Part shown: in pieces, positions 7,721 through 14,396 of the stretch
How positions within the stretch are numbered: position 1 is the stretch's first letter
How the letters are laid out: each line of letters starts with the position of its first letter
Virus record (IMG/VR): IMGVR_UViG_3300036770_004388
Location: 1-26,753 of that record
Length of the DNA: 26,753 nt
Source: a virus
Strand: one strand, 5' to 3'
Notes under the pieces: model-generated
Told to the model about the DNA's origin: nothing
Databases searched by the model: none
The model's input: only the letters and a program-made list of their open reading frames with translations
Program-made: the position numbers and the translations under genes

Positions 7721-8130
7721 AAGACGAACTAGATCGGCAGCTCTGCGAGAAGTATCCCCTCATCTTCGCAGATCGCAATAAATCAATGATGGAATCCTGT
7801 ATGTTCTGGGGATTCGAGCACGGCGACGGATGGTATCCGATTATCGACAGCCTCTGTGATAATATCCAAAATCATATCGATTGGCAGACGAAACAAGGAA
7901 AAACAGTTCCGCAGGTAGTAGCCACGCAGGTCAAAGAAAAGTTTGGCACACTGCGTTTCTACTACAATGGCGGAGATGATGTCATTGACGGAATGGTGCG
8001 TATGGCGGAATCTTGGTCTGCTGTGGCCTGCGAAGAATGTGGCGCACCCGGCACACAGAACAGCCGAGGCTGGATCAAAACACTTTGTGAAACCCATAGA
8101 AAAGAAAGAGACGAACGATATGAATCGTGA
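7717..8130 (+). CDS. Conserved phage protein with a C-terminal zinc-ribbon-like motif
   Basis: 137 residues. Clear conserved blocks are a C-x-F-W-G-F-E-H-G-D-G-W-Y-x-I-I-D stretch, the QVKEKFGTLRFYYNGGDD block and CEECGAPGTQNSRGWIKTLC followed by E-T-H. The last block has CxxC and CxxxH spaced as in a single zinc site. Proteins of this type are common in phages and appear in bacterial genomes, but I know no demonstrated function. DNA or RNA binding is possible from the zinc site, which is inference. It overlaps both neighbours. Confidence 0.75.
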   Translation: MKDELDRQLCEKYPLIFADRNKSMMESCMFWGFEHGDGWYPIIDSLCDNIQNHIDWQTKQGKTVPQVVATQVKEKFGTLRFYYNGGDDVIDGMVRMAESWSAVACEECGAPGTQNSRGWIKTLCETHRKERDERYES

Positions 8131-8638
8131 TTACGCAGATGGCGTCAAAAATGATGTAGAGTTTTTCACAGGCACGGAAGTAGAACATACTCCTGCTTAT
8201 GGTATGAAAACTCTGTTCGTGGTAGGAGTTAAAAATCCTGCAGAGATCGAAGCACATCTCAAAAATGGTATCCGGCATATCTTCTTTGGTGCTAACCATA
8301 GTTTCAAACCTAAATACAACGACTATGCAGAATGGAAACTGTGGGAAGATATGATCACCTATTTCCTAGAGCGTGATTATCTCTGTAGCCTAGATATTCC
8401 ACTAAGTGCTGTAGAAGAGTTTAACGACGGTGGTTTGAACGAATACAATAACTTCATTCCGCAGATCCGTGTGCCAATTCCTTACATCAAACTGTGGAAC
8501 TACAACACTATGTTGAAGATCGATGACAAGGACTTTAAAGCAACCAATCCAGGTGTGTGGTCACATAGTCTTCACAAGCTGATGGACCGATCAGCTTTCA
8601 CTGATTGGAATTGCTATAAAAACGATGAGGTGCTATAA
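8120..8638 (+). CDS. Conserved T4-like aquatic phage protein, unknown function
   Basis: 172 residues from ATG 8120, which overlaps the upstream gene by 11 bases. The frame is open further upstream, but that part lies inside the neighbour. It starts MNRDYADGVKNDVEFFTGTE and contains a G-M-K-T-L-F-V-V-G block, an IFFGANHSF block and a NPGVWSHSLHKLMD block. This arrangement is seen in many cyanophage-type T4-like genomes as an unassigned protein. No known catalytic motif is evident. It is mixed alpha and beta, soluble, without signal peptide. Confidence 0.7.
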   Translation: MNRDYADGVKNDVEFFTGTEVEHTPAYGMKTLFVVGVKNPAEIEAHLKNGIRHIFFGANHSFKPKYNDYAEWKLWEDMITYFLERDYLCSLDIPLSAVEEFNDGGLNEYNNFIPQIRVPIPYIKLWNYNTMLKIDDKDFKATNPGVWSHSLHKLMDRSAFTDWNCYKNDEVL

Positions 8639-8641
8639 TAA

Positions 8642-8989
8642 ATGAGTGGGCCATATATCACTGGATCAAAAAGTACAAGACCTAGGATTAAAAGAGTAAG
8701 AGAAATGAAACAGAAATTGACTTGGAGGCAGCGTTTAAGAAACTGGTTCAACAAGGATCTGGAAGATAACGATATGCCAGAACTTTGTATGCAAGATGTC
8801 GAACCTAGCGGATTGGGTGGAGAAGGAATGCGTTTCCAGCTGTATCGTGCCAGTGGTGGCTATGTGGTAGAGACTCGCTACTACGATCAAAAGAATGATA
8901 GAAATCTCCATAAACTCTATATCGTCCAAGAGGACGAAGATGTAGGACACGCTATTGGCAAGATCATCACTATGGAGAGCCTGCGATGA
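8642..8989 (+). CDS. Conserved phage protein, unknown function
   Basis: 115 residues from ATG 8642. A second possible start, ATG 8705, would give 94 residues beginning MKQKLTWRQRLRNWFNKDLE and has a purine-rich stretch before it. The conserved part is the SGLGGEGMRFQLYRASGGYV region followed by VETRYYDQKNDRNLHKLYIV, a small beta-rich domain. I know no function. It ends in an overlap with the next gene (ATGAG at 8986). The basic N-terminus followed by a beta sheet could suit nucleic-acid contact, but that is only a suggestion. Confidence 0.6.
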   Translation: MSGPYITGSKSTRPRIKRVREMKQKLTWRQRLRNWFNKDLEDNDMPELCMQDVEPSGLGGEGMRFQLYRASGGYVVETRYYDQKNDRNLHKLYIVQEDEDVGHAIGKIITMESLR

Positions 8990-9183
8990 GAACTGTTATC
9001 AAAGATAAAGAAGATTTTCGTCTTACACTTAAAAAAGAGCCTTGTGTGGCTCCAATTGGCTTGTACAACATTGAAATGGTGCAAGAACAATTAAAAGACG
9101 GTAAAATCACGCAGTCTAGCACTTATCAATTTTTTATGACTGAAAACGAAATGAATGTATTAGCAAAGGCGTTGGCACAATGA
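8986..9183 (+). CDS. Small protein of unknown function
   Basis: 65 residues starting MRTVIKDKEDFRLTLKKEPC. The composition is that of a small soluble alpha/beta protein; no motif is recognised. The C-terminal helix ENEMNVLAKALAQ is the most regular part. It is linked by 4-base overlaps to both neighbours (ATGA at 8986 and at 9180), so its expression is tied to the QueD-like gene downstream. Confidence 0.55.
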   Translation: MRTVIKDKEDFRLTLKKEPCVAPIGLYNIEMVQEQLKDGKITQSSTYQFFMTENEMNVLAKALAQ

Positions 9184-9560
9184 TCATCAAGCAAGATGTG
9201 CGGCCACGCACAGAAACGTATATCAAAGTACGTACAGAATTCGAAGGTTATCACTTCTATCCAGGCGCAGGCGATATCGATCATCGTATCAAGTTCCTCG
9301 AAAACGAGCATCGCCATATGTTCAAAGTAGAAGTCAAGATTTCAGTCACACATCTGGATCGCGAATTAGAGTTCTTCCTGGTAAAATGGGCCTTGCAAGA
9401 CTTCATCAAATCAGGTAAAATGAATCACAAGAGCTGCGAGATGATCGCAACAGATATCTTGGAACAGCATCTCTTGCCTAAATATGGTGAGAGGTACTAT
9501 GAGATCGTTGTCTCGGAGGACGGGGAATCCGATGGCATCGTTGAATACTTCCCCGGTTAA
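9180..9560 (+). CDS. Divergent QueD / 6-pyruvoyltetrahydropterin-synthase-like T-fold protein
   Basis: 126 residues against 121 in E. coli QueD. The zinc triad is recognisable: His25 in FEGYHFYPG, and His44 and His46 in ENEHRHMFKVEVKIS, corresponding to H-x-H plus an upstream His in QueD. MNHKSCEMIATDILEQHLLP aligns with the NPTSE-x-x-A helix, and E113 in the VVSEDGE strand fits the substrate Glu near the end. The usual catalytic Cys four residues before the HxH is Leu40, and the region with the Asp-His pair is shortened. QueD makes carboxytetrahydropterin, the second step to preQ0, and the context with FolE, QueE and DpdA fits. A binding or altered-chemistry role is possible. Confidence 0.55.
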   Translation: MIIKQDVRPRTETYIKVRTEFEGYHFYPGAGDIDHRIKFLENEHRHMFKVEVKISVTHLDRELEFFLVKWALQDFIKSGKMNHKSCEMIATDILEQHLLPKYGERYYEIVVSEDGESDGIVEYFPG

Positions 9561-9570
9561 GGAGATTGTA

Positions 9571-9867
9571 ATGAAAGCAATCATTATCAGTTTAGCATTG
9601 ATCGCAACACCTGCATTCGCAGACGAAGCATTGTTGAAAAAGAGTAACTGTATGGTCTGTCACGCAGTAGATAAAAAGATGGTAGGACCATCATACAAAG
9701 ATGTCGCTAACAAGTATCGCGGACAATCAGATGCCGCAGACAAGTTGGCCAAAAAGATCCGTGCTGGGGGTGCGGGGGTATGGGGGCTGATCCCGATGCC
9801 TGCTCATCCACAAGTTTCGGAAGCTGACGCCAAGAAATTGGCAACCTATATTCTCAACACCAAGTAA
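9571..9867 (+). CDS. Periplasmic class I c-type cytochrome (c551/c552-like)
   Basis: 98 residues from ATG 9571, preceded by a strong TAAGGAG at 9558-9564. Residues 1-17 form a signal peptide ending AFA before DEA. The haem site is C27-M-V-C30-H31, and Met76 in LIPMPAHP is the likely sixth iron ligand. The ending DAKKLATYILNTK is the standard closing helix. This is the pattern of small cytochromes c551/c552 of proteobacteria, which carry electrons in the periplasm to oxidases or nitrite reductases. Haem attachment would rely on the host maturation system. A cytochrome c is uncommon cargo for a phage. It sits inside the rightward operon with normal spacing, so it is not an obvious assembly artefact. 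Confidence 0.9.
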   Translation: MKAIIISLALIATPAFADEALLKKSNCMVCHAVDKKMVGPSYKDVANKYRGQSDAADKLAKKIRAGGAGVWGLIPMPAHPQVSEADAKKLATYILNTK

Positions 9868-9881
9868 TAAAGGAAATTAAA

Positions 9882-10151
9882 ATGGCAAATCCTGCCTGGC
9901 TTAATAAGTATCTAACTATGAAACAAGAAGTAACCAAAGTGTTCGATGATCTCGACAACTACCTTGATTTCTGCAGATTCGAACTGCGTGATTTCAATCC
10001 CGCTCATCTGTACGATAAGGGCAATGAGAATTATCGTGCGTTCTTAAACAGCCAACGACCACCTCGCCAGTGGCAGGATCGCAGGCCACGGGGCGACTAT
10101 AGTCGCGGTGGCAACAACGGACATCGTAATGGCCAAAGTTTTTCTCGTTGA
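9882..10151 (+). CDS. Small protein with a basic, glycine- and arginine-rich tail
   Basis: 89 residues. The first 60 are helical and begin MANPAWLNKYLTMKQEVTKV. The last 30 are probably disordered and rich in Arg, Gly and Asn (including RRPRGDYSRGGNNG), resembling RGG-type nucleic-acid-binding tails. I do not recognise the family. AAAGGAA precedes the start at a good distance. It overlaps the glycosyltransferase gene by 23 bases. Binding to RNA or DNA is a reasonable guess from the tail only. Confidence 0.6.
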   Translation: MANPAWLNKYLTMKQEVTKVFDDLDNYLDFCRFELRDFNPAHLYDKGNENYRAFLNSQRPPRQWQDRRPRGDYSRGGNNGHRNGQSFSR

Positions 10152-11232
10152 TCTCGAGGCAGTAGAAACTAGATACACCGGGCAGTGGAAAACTCACTTC
10201 CCGGAACTTCTACGGAGGTACGGTCATGATGTTCAGGTTATCTCTGGTCTGGAAGATATTCCTAAAGCCACTACTCCTGGCGCCTTTCTTAATTTTGGCG
10301 GCACTAATATCTACAAGGCTAGCCAAGTTGAGAAGATGGGCAGGCTGTTCTGCGAGGGAAAAGTAAAGGCTGGAGATCACTTCATCTTTACAGATGCTTG
10401 GCATCCTGGTGTGGTCAATCTCAAGTATATGAGCGAACTGTTAGAGATTCCTGTTAAAATACACGGACTGTGGCACGCCGGTTCATATGATGAGCAAGAC
10501 TTCCTAGGTAGATTGATTGGTCCTGCTCGCTGGGTCCGACACGCTGAGAAGTCATTCTTCCACTGTTTCGATCACAACTATTTCGCATCAGAGTTCCATG
10601 TCCGTATGTTCTTCGACGAGCTCTTACATGACGGAGTACCATTTGACAATCCTTGGTACGACGAAGATTGGCGAGATGTATATACCGACAACGATCGCAA
10701 GATCGTCCGCAGTGGTTGGCCCATGGAATATATGCCAGATACTCTGCTGATGTACAAGAACATGCCCAAGCGTGATCTAATCTTGTTTCCGCATAGACTA
10801 GCTCCAGAGAAACAGGTTGAGATCTTTATGGATCTTAAAGAAAGCCTACCGCAATATGAATTTGTAATCTGTCAAGAATATCCTTTGACAAAAAACGAAT
10901 ATCACAATCTGCTCGGGGAGAGTAAGTTAGTGTTCTCAGCAAACCTACAAGAAACATTAGGCATTTCGTGGTATGAAGGTGCTCTGGTAGATGCTATTCC
11001 AATGGTTCCGGATCGTTTGAGCTATAGTGAAATGGCATTGGATGAATTTAAATATCCGTCGGATTGGACGCTGAGCTTTGACACATACAGAATACACAGA
11101 GAAAAGGTCGTAGCGCAGATTCATGAGTACATGAATAATTACGAAAAGTATCTACCCGGCCTAAATAAACAGGTAGATGTGCTAAAGAAAGAATTCTTTA
11201 GTTGCACAAAACTCTTGGAGATGTTAAAATAA
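10129..11232 (+). CDS. GT-B fold glycosyltransferase (GT4-like)
   Basis: 367 residues from ATG 10129. The start is placed at MAKVFLVDLEAVETRYTGQW, a first beta strand as expected for GT-B enzymes. Near residue 220 is LILFPHRLAPEKQVEIFMDL, the start of the donor-binding domain. Around residues 275-283 ETLGISWYE matches the E-x-F-G-I-x-x-x-E motif of GT4 transferases, followed by A-I-P-M-V-P. It should transfer a sugar from a nucleotide sugar, but the acceptor is unknown. In T4 the GT-B enzymes glucosylate modified cytosine in DNA; here DpdA is in the same operon, so DNA is one possible acceptor, and a cell-surface sugar is another. Confidence 0.72.
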   Translation: MAKVFLVDLEAVETRYTGQWKTHFPELLRRYGHDVQVISGLEDIPKATTPGAFLNFGGTNIYKASQVEKMGRLFCEGKVKAGDHFIFTDAWHPGVVNLKYMSELLEIPVKIHGLWHAGSYDEQDFLGRLIGPARWVRHAEKSFFHCFDHNYFASEFHVRMFFDELLHDGVPFDNPWYDEDWRDVYTDNDRKIVRSGWPMEYMPDTLLMYKNMPKRDLILFPHRLAPEKQVEIFMDLKESLPQYEFVICQEYPLTKNEYHNLLGESKLVFSANLQETLGISWYEGALVDAIPMVPDRLSYSEMALDEFKYPSDWTLSFDTYRIHREKVVAQIHEYMNNYEKYLPGLNKQVDVLKKEFFSCTKLLEMLK

Positions 11233-11266
11233 ATGTCATCCTCGACAATAACTCGGAGAAAATTTA

Positions 11267-12028
11267 ATGGAACAAAAACAAACAGGCATTGACGCAATGT
11301 CAGGCGACGGTGGTTATCAAGAAGCATATCTAGCAGATGTGATCCGCTTCAAAATGAAGCGTGATGGTAAGAGATTCTGGGCGGGCGATAATATTTCAGA
11401 ATACCTAGACGATAATGGAATCTATAAAAATAAATTAATCGCCGAAGCAACAGAAGCATTTGAAACTGTGCTCGATCGTTTGCTGATCGATCGTGAGACT
11501 GATCCTAACAGCCAAGGTACTGCTCGTAGATTGGCTAAGATGTATTTCAATGAAATTATGAGTGGTAGATATGAACCAGCACCAGAAGCCACAGCGTTCC
11601 CCAACGAACCAGACAACATTACCAATGAGTGCTATGACGGCATGCTTGTGGTACGAAGCGAACTTAAATCCATGTGCAGCCATCATCACCAGCCTGTTAG
11701 TGGCGTGGCCTATATTGGCATTCTGGCTGCTGATAAGTTGATTGGTCTAAGCAAATACACTCGTATCGCTCAGTGGTGTGCTATGCGTGGAACTCTACAA
11801 GAAGAACTGTGCATGGACATCGCTCGCGAGATCATGAAGGCCACAGACTCAAATGATGTAGGTGTTTATATCCAAGCGACCCACGGTTGTTGCGAGAATC
11901 GCGGCATCCGTGCTCATAGCTCACTTACACAGACTACTGTGCTCAAAGGTGTGTTCAAAACAGATCCAGGTGTCAAGAAAGAGTTTATGGATAATATCAA
12001 ACTACAACAGGACTTCGCACCGCGATGA
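11267..12028 (+). CDS. folE: GTP cyclohydrolase I
   Basis: 253 residues. The enzyme converts GTP to dihydroneopterin triphosphate, the first step to folate and to 7-deazaguanines. Zinc ligands are visible: C137 and H140 in SMCSHHHQP, and C208 in THGCCENRG. The helix LIGLSKYTRIAQWCAMR and the block AHSSLTQTTVLKGVF match the family well. An N-terminal extension of about 50 residues precedes the usual start of the fold, longer than in E. coli FolE (222 residues). GGAGA precedes the ATG. With QueE, a QueD-like protein and DpdA nearby, the likely product is preQ0 for DNA modification. It overlaps a 43-residue membrane gene. Confidence 0.95.
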   Translation: MEQKQTGIDAMSGDGGYQEAYLADVIRFKMKRDGKRFWAGDNISEYLDDNGIYKNKLIAEATEAFETVLDRLLIDRETDPNSQGTARRLAKMYFNEIMSGRYEPAPEATAFPNEPDNITNECYDGMLVVRSELKSMCSHHHQPVSGVAYIGILAADKLIGLSKYTRIAQWCAMRGTLQEELCMDIAREIMKATDSNDVGVYIQATHGCCENRGIRAHSSLTQTTVLKGVFKTDPGVKKEFMDNIKLQQDFAPR

Positions 12029-12156
12029 TGAAATCTATTTGGACAGTAGTAATCTTGTTCTCTGTGATCAGTTTAATTACATCCGACCCAGAGCCGCTGA
12101 TAGCAGGATTGATTTTAGCTGCTGTTGGCATCGGTATTGAAAGGTTTTATCGATGA
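12025..12156 (+). CDS. 43-residue membrane protein in an overlapping gene chain
   Basis: ATG 12025 lies within the folE stop (ATGA) and the frame ends at TGA 12154-12156, overlapping the next ATG at 12153. The product has two hydrophobic segments (residues 5-19, WTVVILFSVISL, and 25-38, LIAGLILAAVGIG) joined by a short SDPEP turn, and a basic end ERFYR. It is therefore a small hairpin membrane protein. Function unknown. The coupling at both ends and the absence of any other gene in this 124-base interval support it. Confidence 0.6.
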   Translation: MMKSIWTVVILFSVISLITSDPEPLIAGLILAAVGIGIERFYR

Positions 12157-12566
12157 ACTTTTTTGAACCTTTGCGTGACGACCTAATGGTTCAGCAACAG
12201 ATCAAGAACAGTTGGGAACATTTCGTTGGTGTTATCATGCTTAACCAAACTGGACGTAAACCTGTAAAAACCTGCTTGCCAGAGTTCCTATATTGGTTTC
12301 CTACGCCACAGGCATTGATCGATGCGGATGAAGATTTCGTCAAGAGCATCATCCAACCGTTGGGCATGGTTAATGTCCGTTACAAACGTTTGGTCAGAAT
12401 GAGCAGAGACTATTTGACATGGGACGGTGATGATGCTACAATGTTGTATGGCATTGGCAAATATGGTAGCGATAGTTATGAGATTTTCTTCAAGAACAAC
12501 TACAGTGTTGTGCCTACTGATAAAGAACTTAAACGCTATCTAGAAGAGGAAGTATATGTCTATTAG
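12153..12566 (+). CDS. MBD4-like HhH-GPD DNA glycosylase
   Basis: 137 residues, the size of a bare catalytic domain. It follows the vertebrate MBD4 glycosylase domain closely: VGVIMLNQTGRKP at the start, I-x-P-L-G with later YKRLVRMSRDYL, the helix-hairpin-helix MLYGIGKYGSDSYEIF (residues 97-112), then VVPTDKELKRYL with D123 at the position of the catalytic Asp. MBD4 removes T or U from mismatches with G. There is no FeS-cluster cysteine set like that of endonuclease III. Its place between folE and the phosphoribosyltransferase suggests repair or editing of phage DNA, or attack on host DNA; the substrate is not known. Confidence 0.78.
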   Translation: MNFFEPLRDDLMVQQQIKNSWEHFVGVIMLNQTGRKPVKTCLPEFLYWFPTPQALIDADEDFVKSIIQPLGMVNVRYKRLVRMSRDYLTWDGDDATMLYGIGKYGSDSYEIFFKNNYSVVPTDKELKRYLEEEVYVY

Positions 12567-12789
12567 ATTCGACATAGATGAAAAAACCAGATACGAGGCA
12601 GGTAAGTGGATGACAGAAATGTTCGGACAACCTATGGAAAATATAACATGGTTTTGGTCACACAGGCTTGTACGAAAACTCGATGGTCAAAACAATGAAG
12701 TTTGGGGCTGTATTGAGGGAATAGAGATTTGGAAAGATTGTCCTAATATATCGCTAGCTTTAATAAAATGGGGGTGCAATGTTTCTTAA
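12556..12789 (+). CDS. Small protein of unknown function
   Basis: 77 residues starting MSIRFDIDEKTRYEAGKWMT, rich in Trp (five) with a few charged helices. I do not recognise it. GAGGAAG lies just ahead of the ATG inside the glycosylase gene, an 11-base overlap, and its own end overlaps the cupin gene by 11 bases. The regular small overlaps support real translation. Confidence 0.55.
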   Translation: MSIRFDIDEKTRYEAGKWMTEMFGQPMENITWFWSHRLVRKLDGQNNEVWGCIEGIEIWKDCPNISLALIKWGCNVS

Positions 12790-13216
12790 ACTGCTAGATC
12801 GATTAGGTCGCAAGCGTATTATCATGGACCGAGTCAGCGACGAACCCTATCTGGAACGCTACTATCTCTTTCTCAAAGAGCGTGAGCGTTTTCCCTTTAA
12901 CATTTTTCTACATAAATTCCTAAAAGGAGACCCCGATGATCTCCATGATCACCCATGGCCTTATGCTACTCTCATTCTTAAAGGCGGCTATTGGGAGACC
13001 ACACCCAAAGGTCGCTTCTGGAGAGGTGCAGGACATTTCCGAATGAGTTCAGCAGACAGTTATCACAGGATTGAGCTAGAACCAGGTGTTACTTGTTGGA
13101 CATTGTTTATGCCGGGGCCGCATCGCAAAGAATGGGGATTTGATGTAGAGGGTAAATGGGTTAAGTGGGACGATTATCTAAGGATGCGATATGAAAAAGT
13201 TAGTACTGGACAATAA
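12779..13216 (+). CDS. Cupin-fold protein
   Basis: 145 residues. LHDHPWPYATLILKGGYWE gives the first cupin motif (H-x-H with downstream Gly and Glu), and DSYHRIELEPGVTCWTLFMP gives the second (His, then P-G). WGF and a terminal W-x-x-W region complete a pattern seen in many phage and bacterial proteins of unknown function. Cupins of this sort bind a metal and act as enzymes or sugar-binding proteins; no reaction can be assigned. It overlaps the phosphoribosyltransferase gene by 26 bases. Confidence 0.75.
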   Translation: MFLKLLDRLGRKRIIMDRVSDEPYLERYYLFLKERERFPFNIFLHKFLKGDPDDLHDHPWPYATLILKGGYWETTPKGRFWRGAGHFRMSSADSYHRIELEPGVTCWTLFMPGPHRKEWGFDVEGKWVKWDDYLRMRYEKVSTGQ

Positions 13217-13742
13217 AGAAGTTAGACATTTAGTATCTAAAATCTGTCGGACTATCTCTGGTAGCAATTGGCGGCCCGACTACGTGGTAGGAATTACCCG
13301 AGGAGGATTGATTCCTGCTGTTATGATCAGCCATTGGTTTGACTGCCCAATGGAAACATTGAATGTCAGTCTCCGTGATAATACAGGTCGAGGTCCAGAG
13401 AGCAATCTTTGGATGGCTGAAGATGCGTTTGGTTATCATAGGGCCGATCTCCCAGAACCAGGATCCAGCAATCCCGAACTGCGCAAAAATATTTTGATCG
13501 TAGATGATATCAACGATTCGGGTGCTACATTCAATTGGATCATGGAAGATTGGCCCAGTGGATGTTTGCCTAATGATCCTGCTTGGTCAGATATCTGGGG
13601 CAATAATGTCAAGTTCGCAGTATTGGTAGATAATCTCGCCAGCAAGTGCGAACGCAAAATGGACTTCTGTGGTCGTGAGATTAATAAAGCAGAAGATGAC
13701 GTGTGGGTAGATTTTCCTTGGGAAGATTGGTGGACTAAATGA
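13191..13742 (+). CDS. Type I phosphoribosyltransferase (purine salvage type)
   Basis: 183 residues. The PRPP-binding motif is NILIVDDINDSGAT (D105, D106), and YVVGITRGGLIPAVMIS (residues 31-47) is the upstream beta-strand with the R-G-G loop of xanthine/guanine/hypoxanthine-type enzymes. An insertion of about 30 residues separates these from the aromatic hood end. The enzyme would join PRPP and a base to give a nucleotide. The base is not certain; Gpt-like use of guanine or xanthine is likely from the motif layout. AGGAT lies ahead of the start. In this operon it could salvage guanine released by DpdA, which is inference. Confidence 0.82.
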   Translation: MKKLVLDNKEVRHLVSKICRTISGSNWRPDYVVGITRGGLIPAVMISHWFDCPMETLNVSLRDNTGRGPESNLWMAEDAFGYHRADLPEPGSSNPELRKNILIVDDINDSGATFNWIMEDWPSGCLPNDPAWSDIWGNNVKFAVLVDNLASKCERKMDFCGREINKAEDDVWVDFPWEDWWTK

Positions 13743-13960
13743 AAATTATGTTGCATTGTACAGACAAAGGTGTAGATGTAGAAGCAGATATATTAAATCA
13801 TAAGAAAGGTATATTCCTTGAAACTGCTATTAACACAGTTAAACTACGAATGACTTACATGAAACAAACTAAAGCCTATGTAGGATCGATGGCTGGTTTA
13901 GAATTCGTTATCCGTGAAGAAAACGTTCCTGATGAACATCGCAAGGAGTGGACACGATGA
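13739..13960 (+). CDS. Small protein of unknown function
   Basis: 73 residues starting MKIMLHCTDKGVDVEADILN. It appears to form a small beta-alpha unit, with no recognised motif. It begins inside the stop of the phosphoribosyltransferase gene (ATGA) and ends in an ATGA overlap with the HIT gene, whose ribosome site (AAGGAG at 13943-13948) lies in its last codons. Confidence 0.55.
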   Translation: MKIMLHCTDKGVDVEADILNHKKGIFLETAINTVKLRMTYMKQTKAYVGSMAGLEFVIREENVPDEHRKEWTR

Positions 13961-14367
13961 ATTATTCAAGCAAAGTAATACTTACTGAAGAAAATAGTAT
14001 CGAAGATTCTAAAGGTGCTCCATGGACCGAATTAGAATCAGAAGATTATCATGTATCCGTGTTTCGCGACATCTATGCTGTCACTGAAGGACATAGATTG
14101 TTCGTGCCTAAATATAATACCGTAGGTGTTCTCAAAGATGCCTTCGAAGATGCTGTAGAACGTGGTATCAAAGGTATGGTCGAAGGGGAATGGGACGGAT
14201 TTAACATAGGCATCAATGTAGGAGAGGCGGCAGGGCAGACCTGTTCTTGGCCACATATACATATGATTCCCAGACGCAAAGGCGATATGGCGGATCCTCG
14301 AGGCGGTGTTAGACATGTAATACCCGAAAGAGGAAATTATAAATTATGGTCTCAGGATACCGAGTAG
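13957..14367 (+). CDS. HIT-family nucleotide-binding hydrolase or transferase
   Basis: 136 residues from ATG 13957; a GTG at 13948 in the same frame overlaps the ribosome site AAGGAG (13943-13948) and is rejected. HIT proteins hydrolyse or transfer nucleotide monophosphates using H-x-H-x-H. Here the segment QTCSWPHIHMIPRRKGD has H100 and H102, the middle catalytic and the last His, while the first His is replaced by Trp98. N-terminal HLFV-like strand (GHRLFVPKY) and a helix precede it, as usual. The rest (NIGINVGEAAGQ) is standard. Substrate unknown; dinucleotide or adenylated-compound hydrolysis is typical of the family. Confidence 0.85.
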   Translation: MNYSSKVILTEENSIEDSKGAPWTELESEDYHVSVFRDIYAVTEGHRLFVPKYNTVGVLKDAFEDAVERGIKGMVEGEWDGFNIGINVGEAAGQTCSWPHIHMIPRRKGDMADPRGGVRHVIPERGNYKLWSQDTE

Positions 14368-14396
14368 GCGATATACATCCAACAAAGGAGAATAAA

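Noticed and set aside
7943-8119. An upstream extension of the gene ending at 8638
   Set aside because: The extra 59 codons lie inside the preceding gene, and the conserved protein starts naturally at ATG 8120.
9484-9570. An upstream extension of the cytochrome gene from 9484
   Set aside because: It would hide the signal peptide behind 29 basic residues and ignore the strong AAGGAG before ATG 9571.
14338-14345. TATAAATT as a late promoter for the gene at 14397
   Set aside because: It lies in codons of the HIT gene and the following gene has its own strong ribosome site within the operon; the match alone is weak in AT-rich coding DNA.
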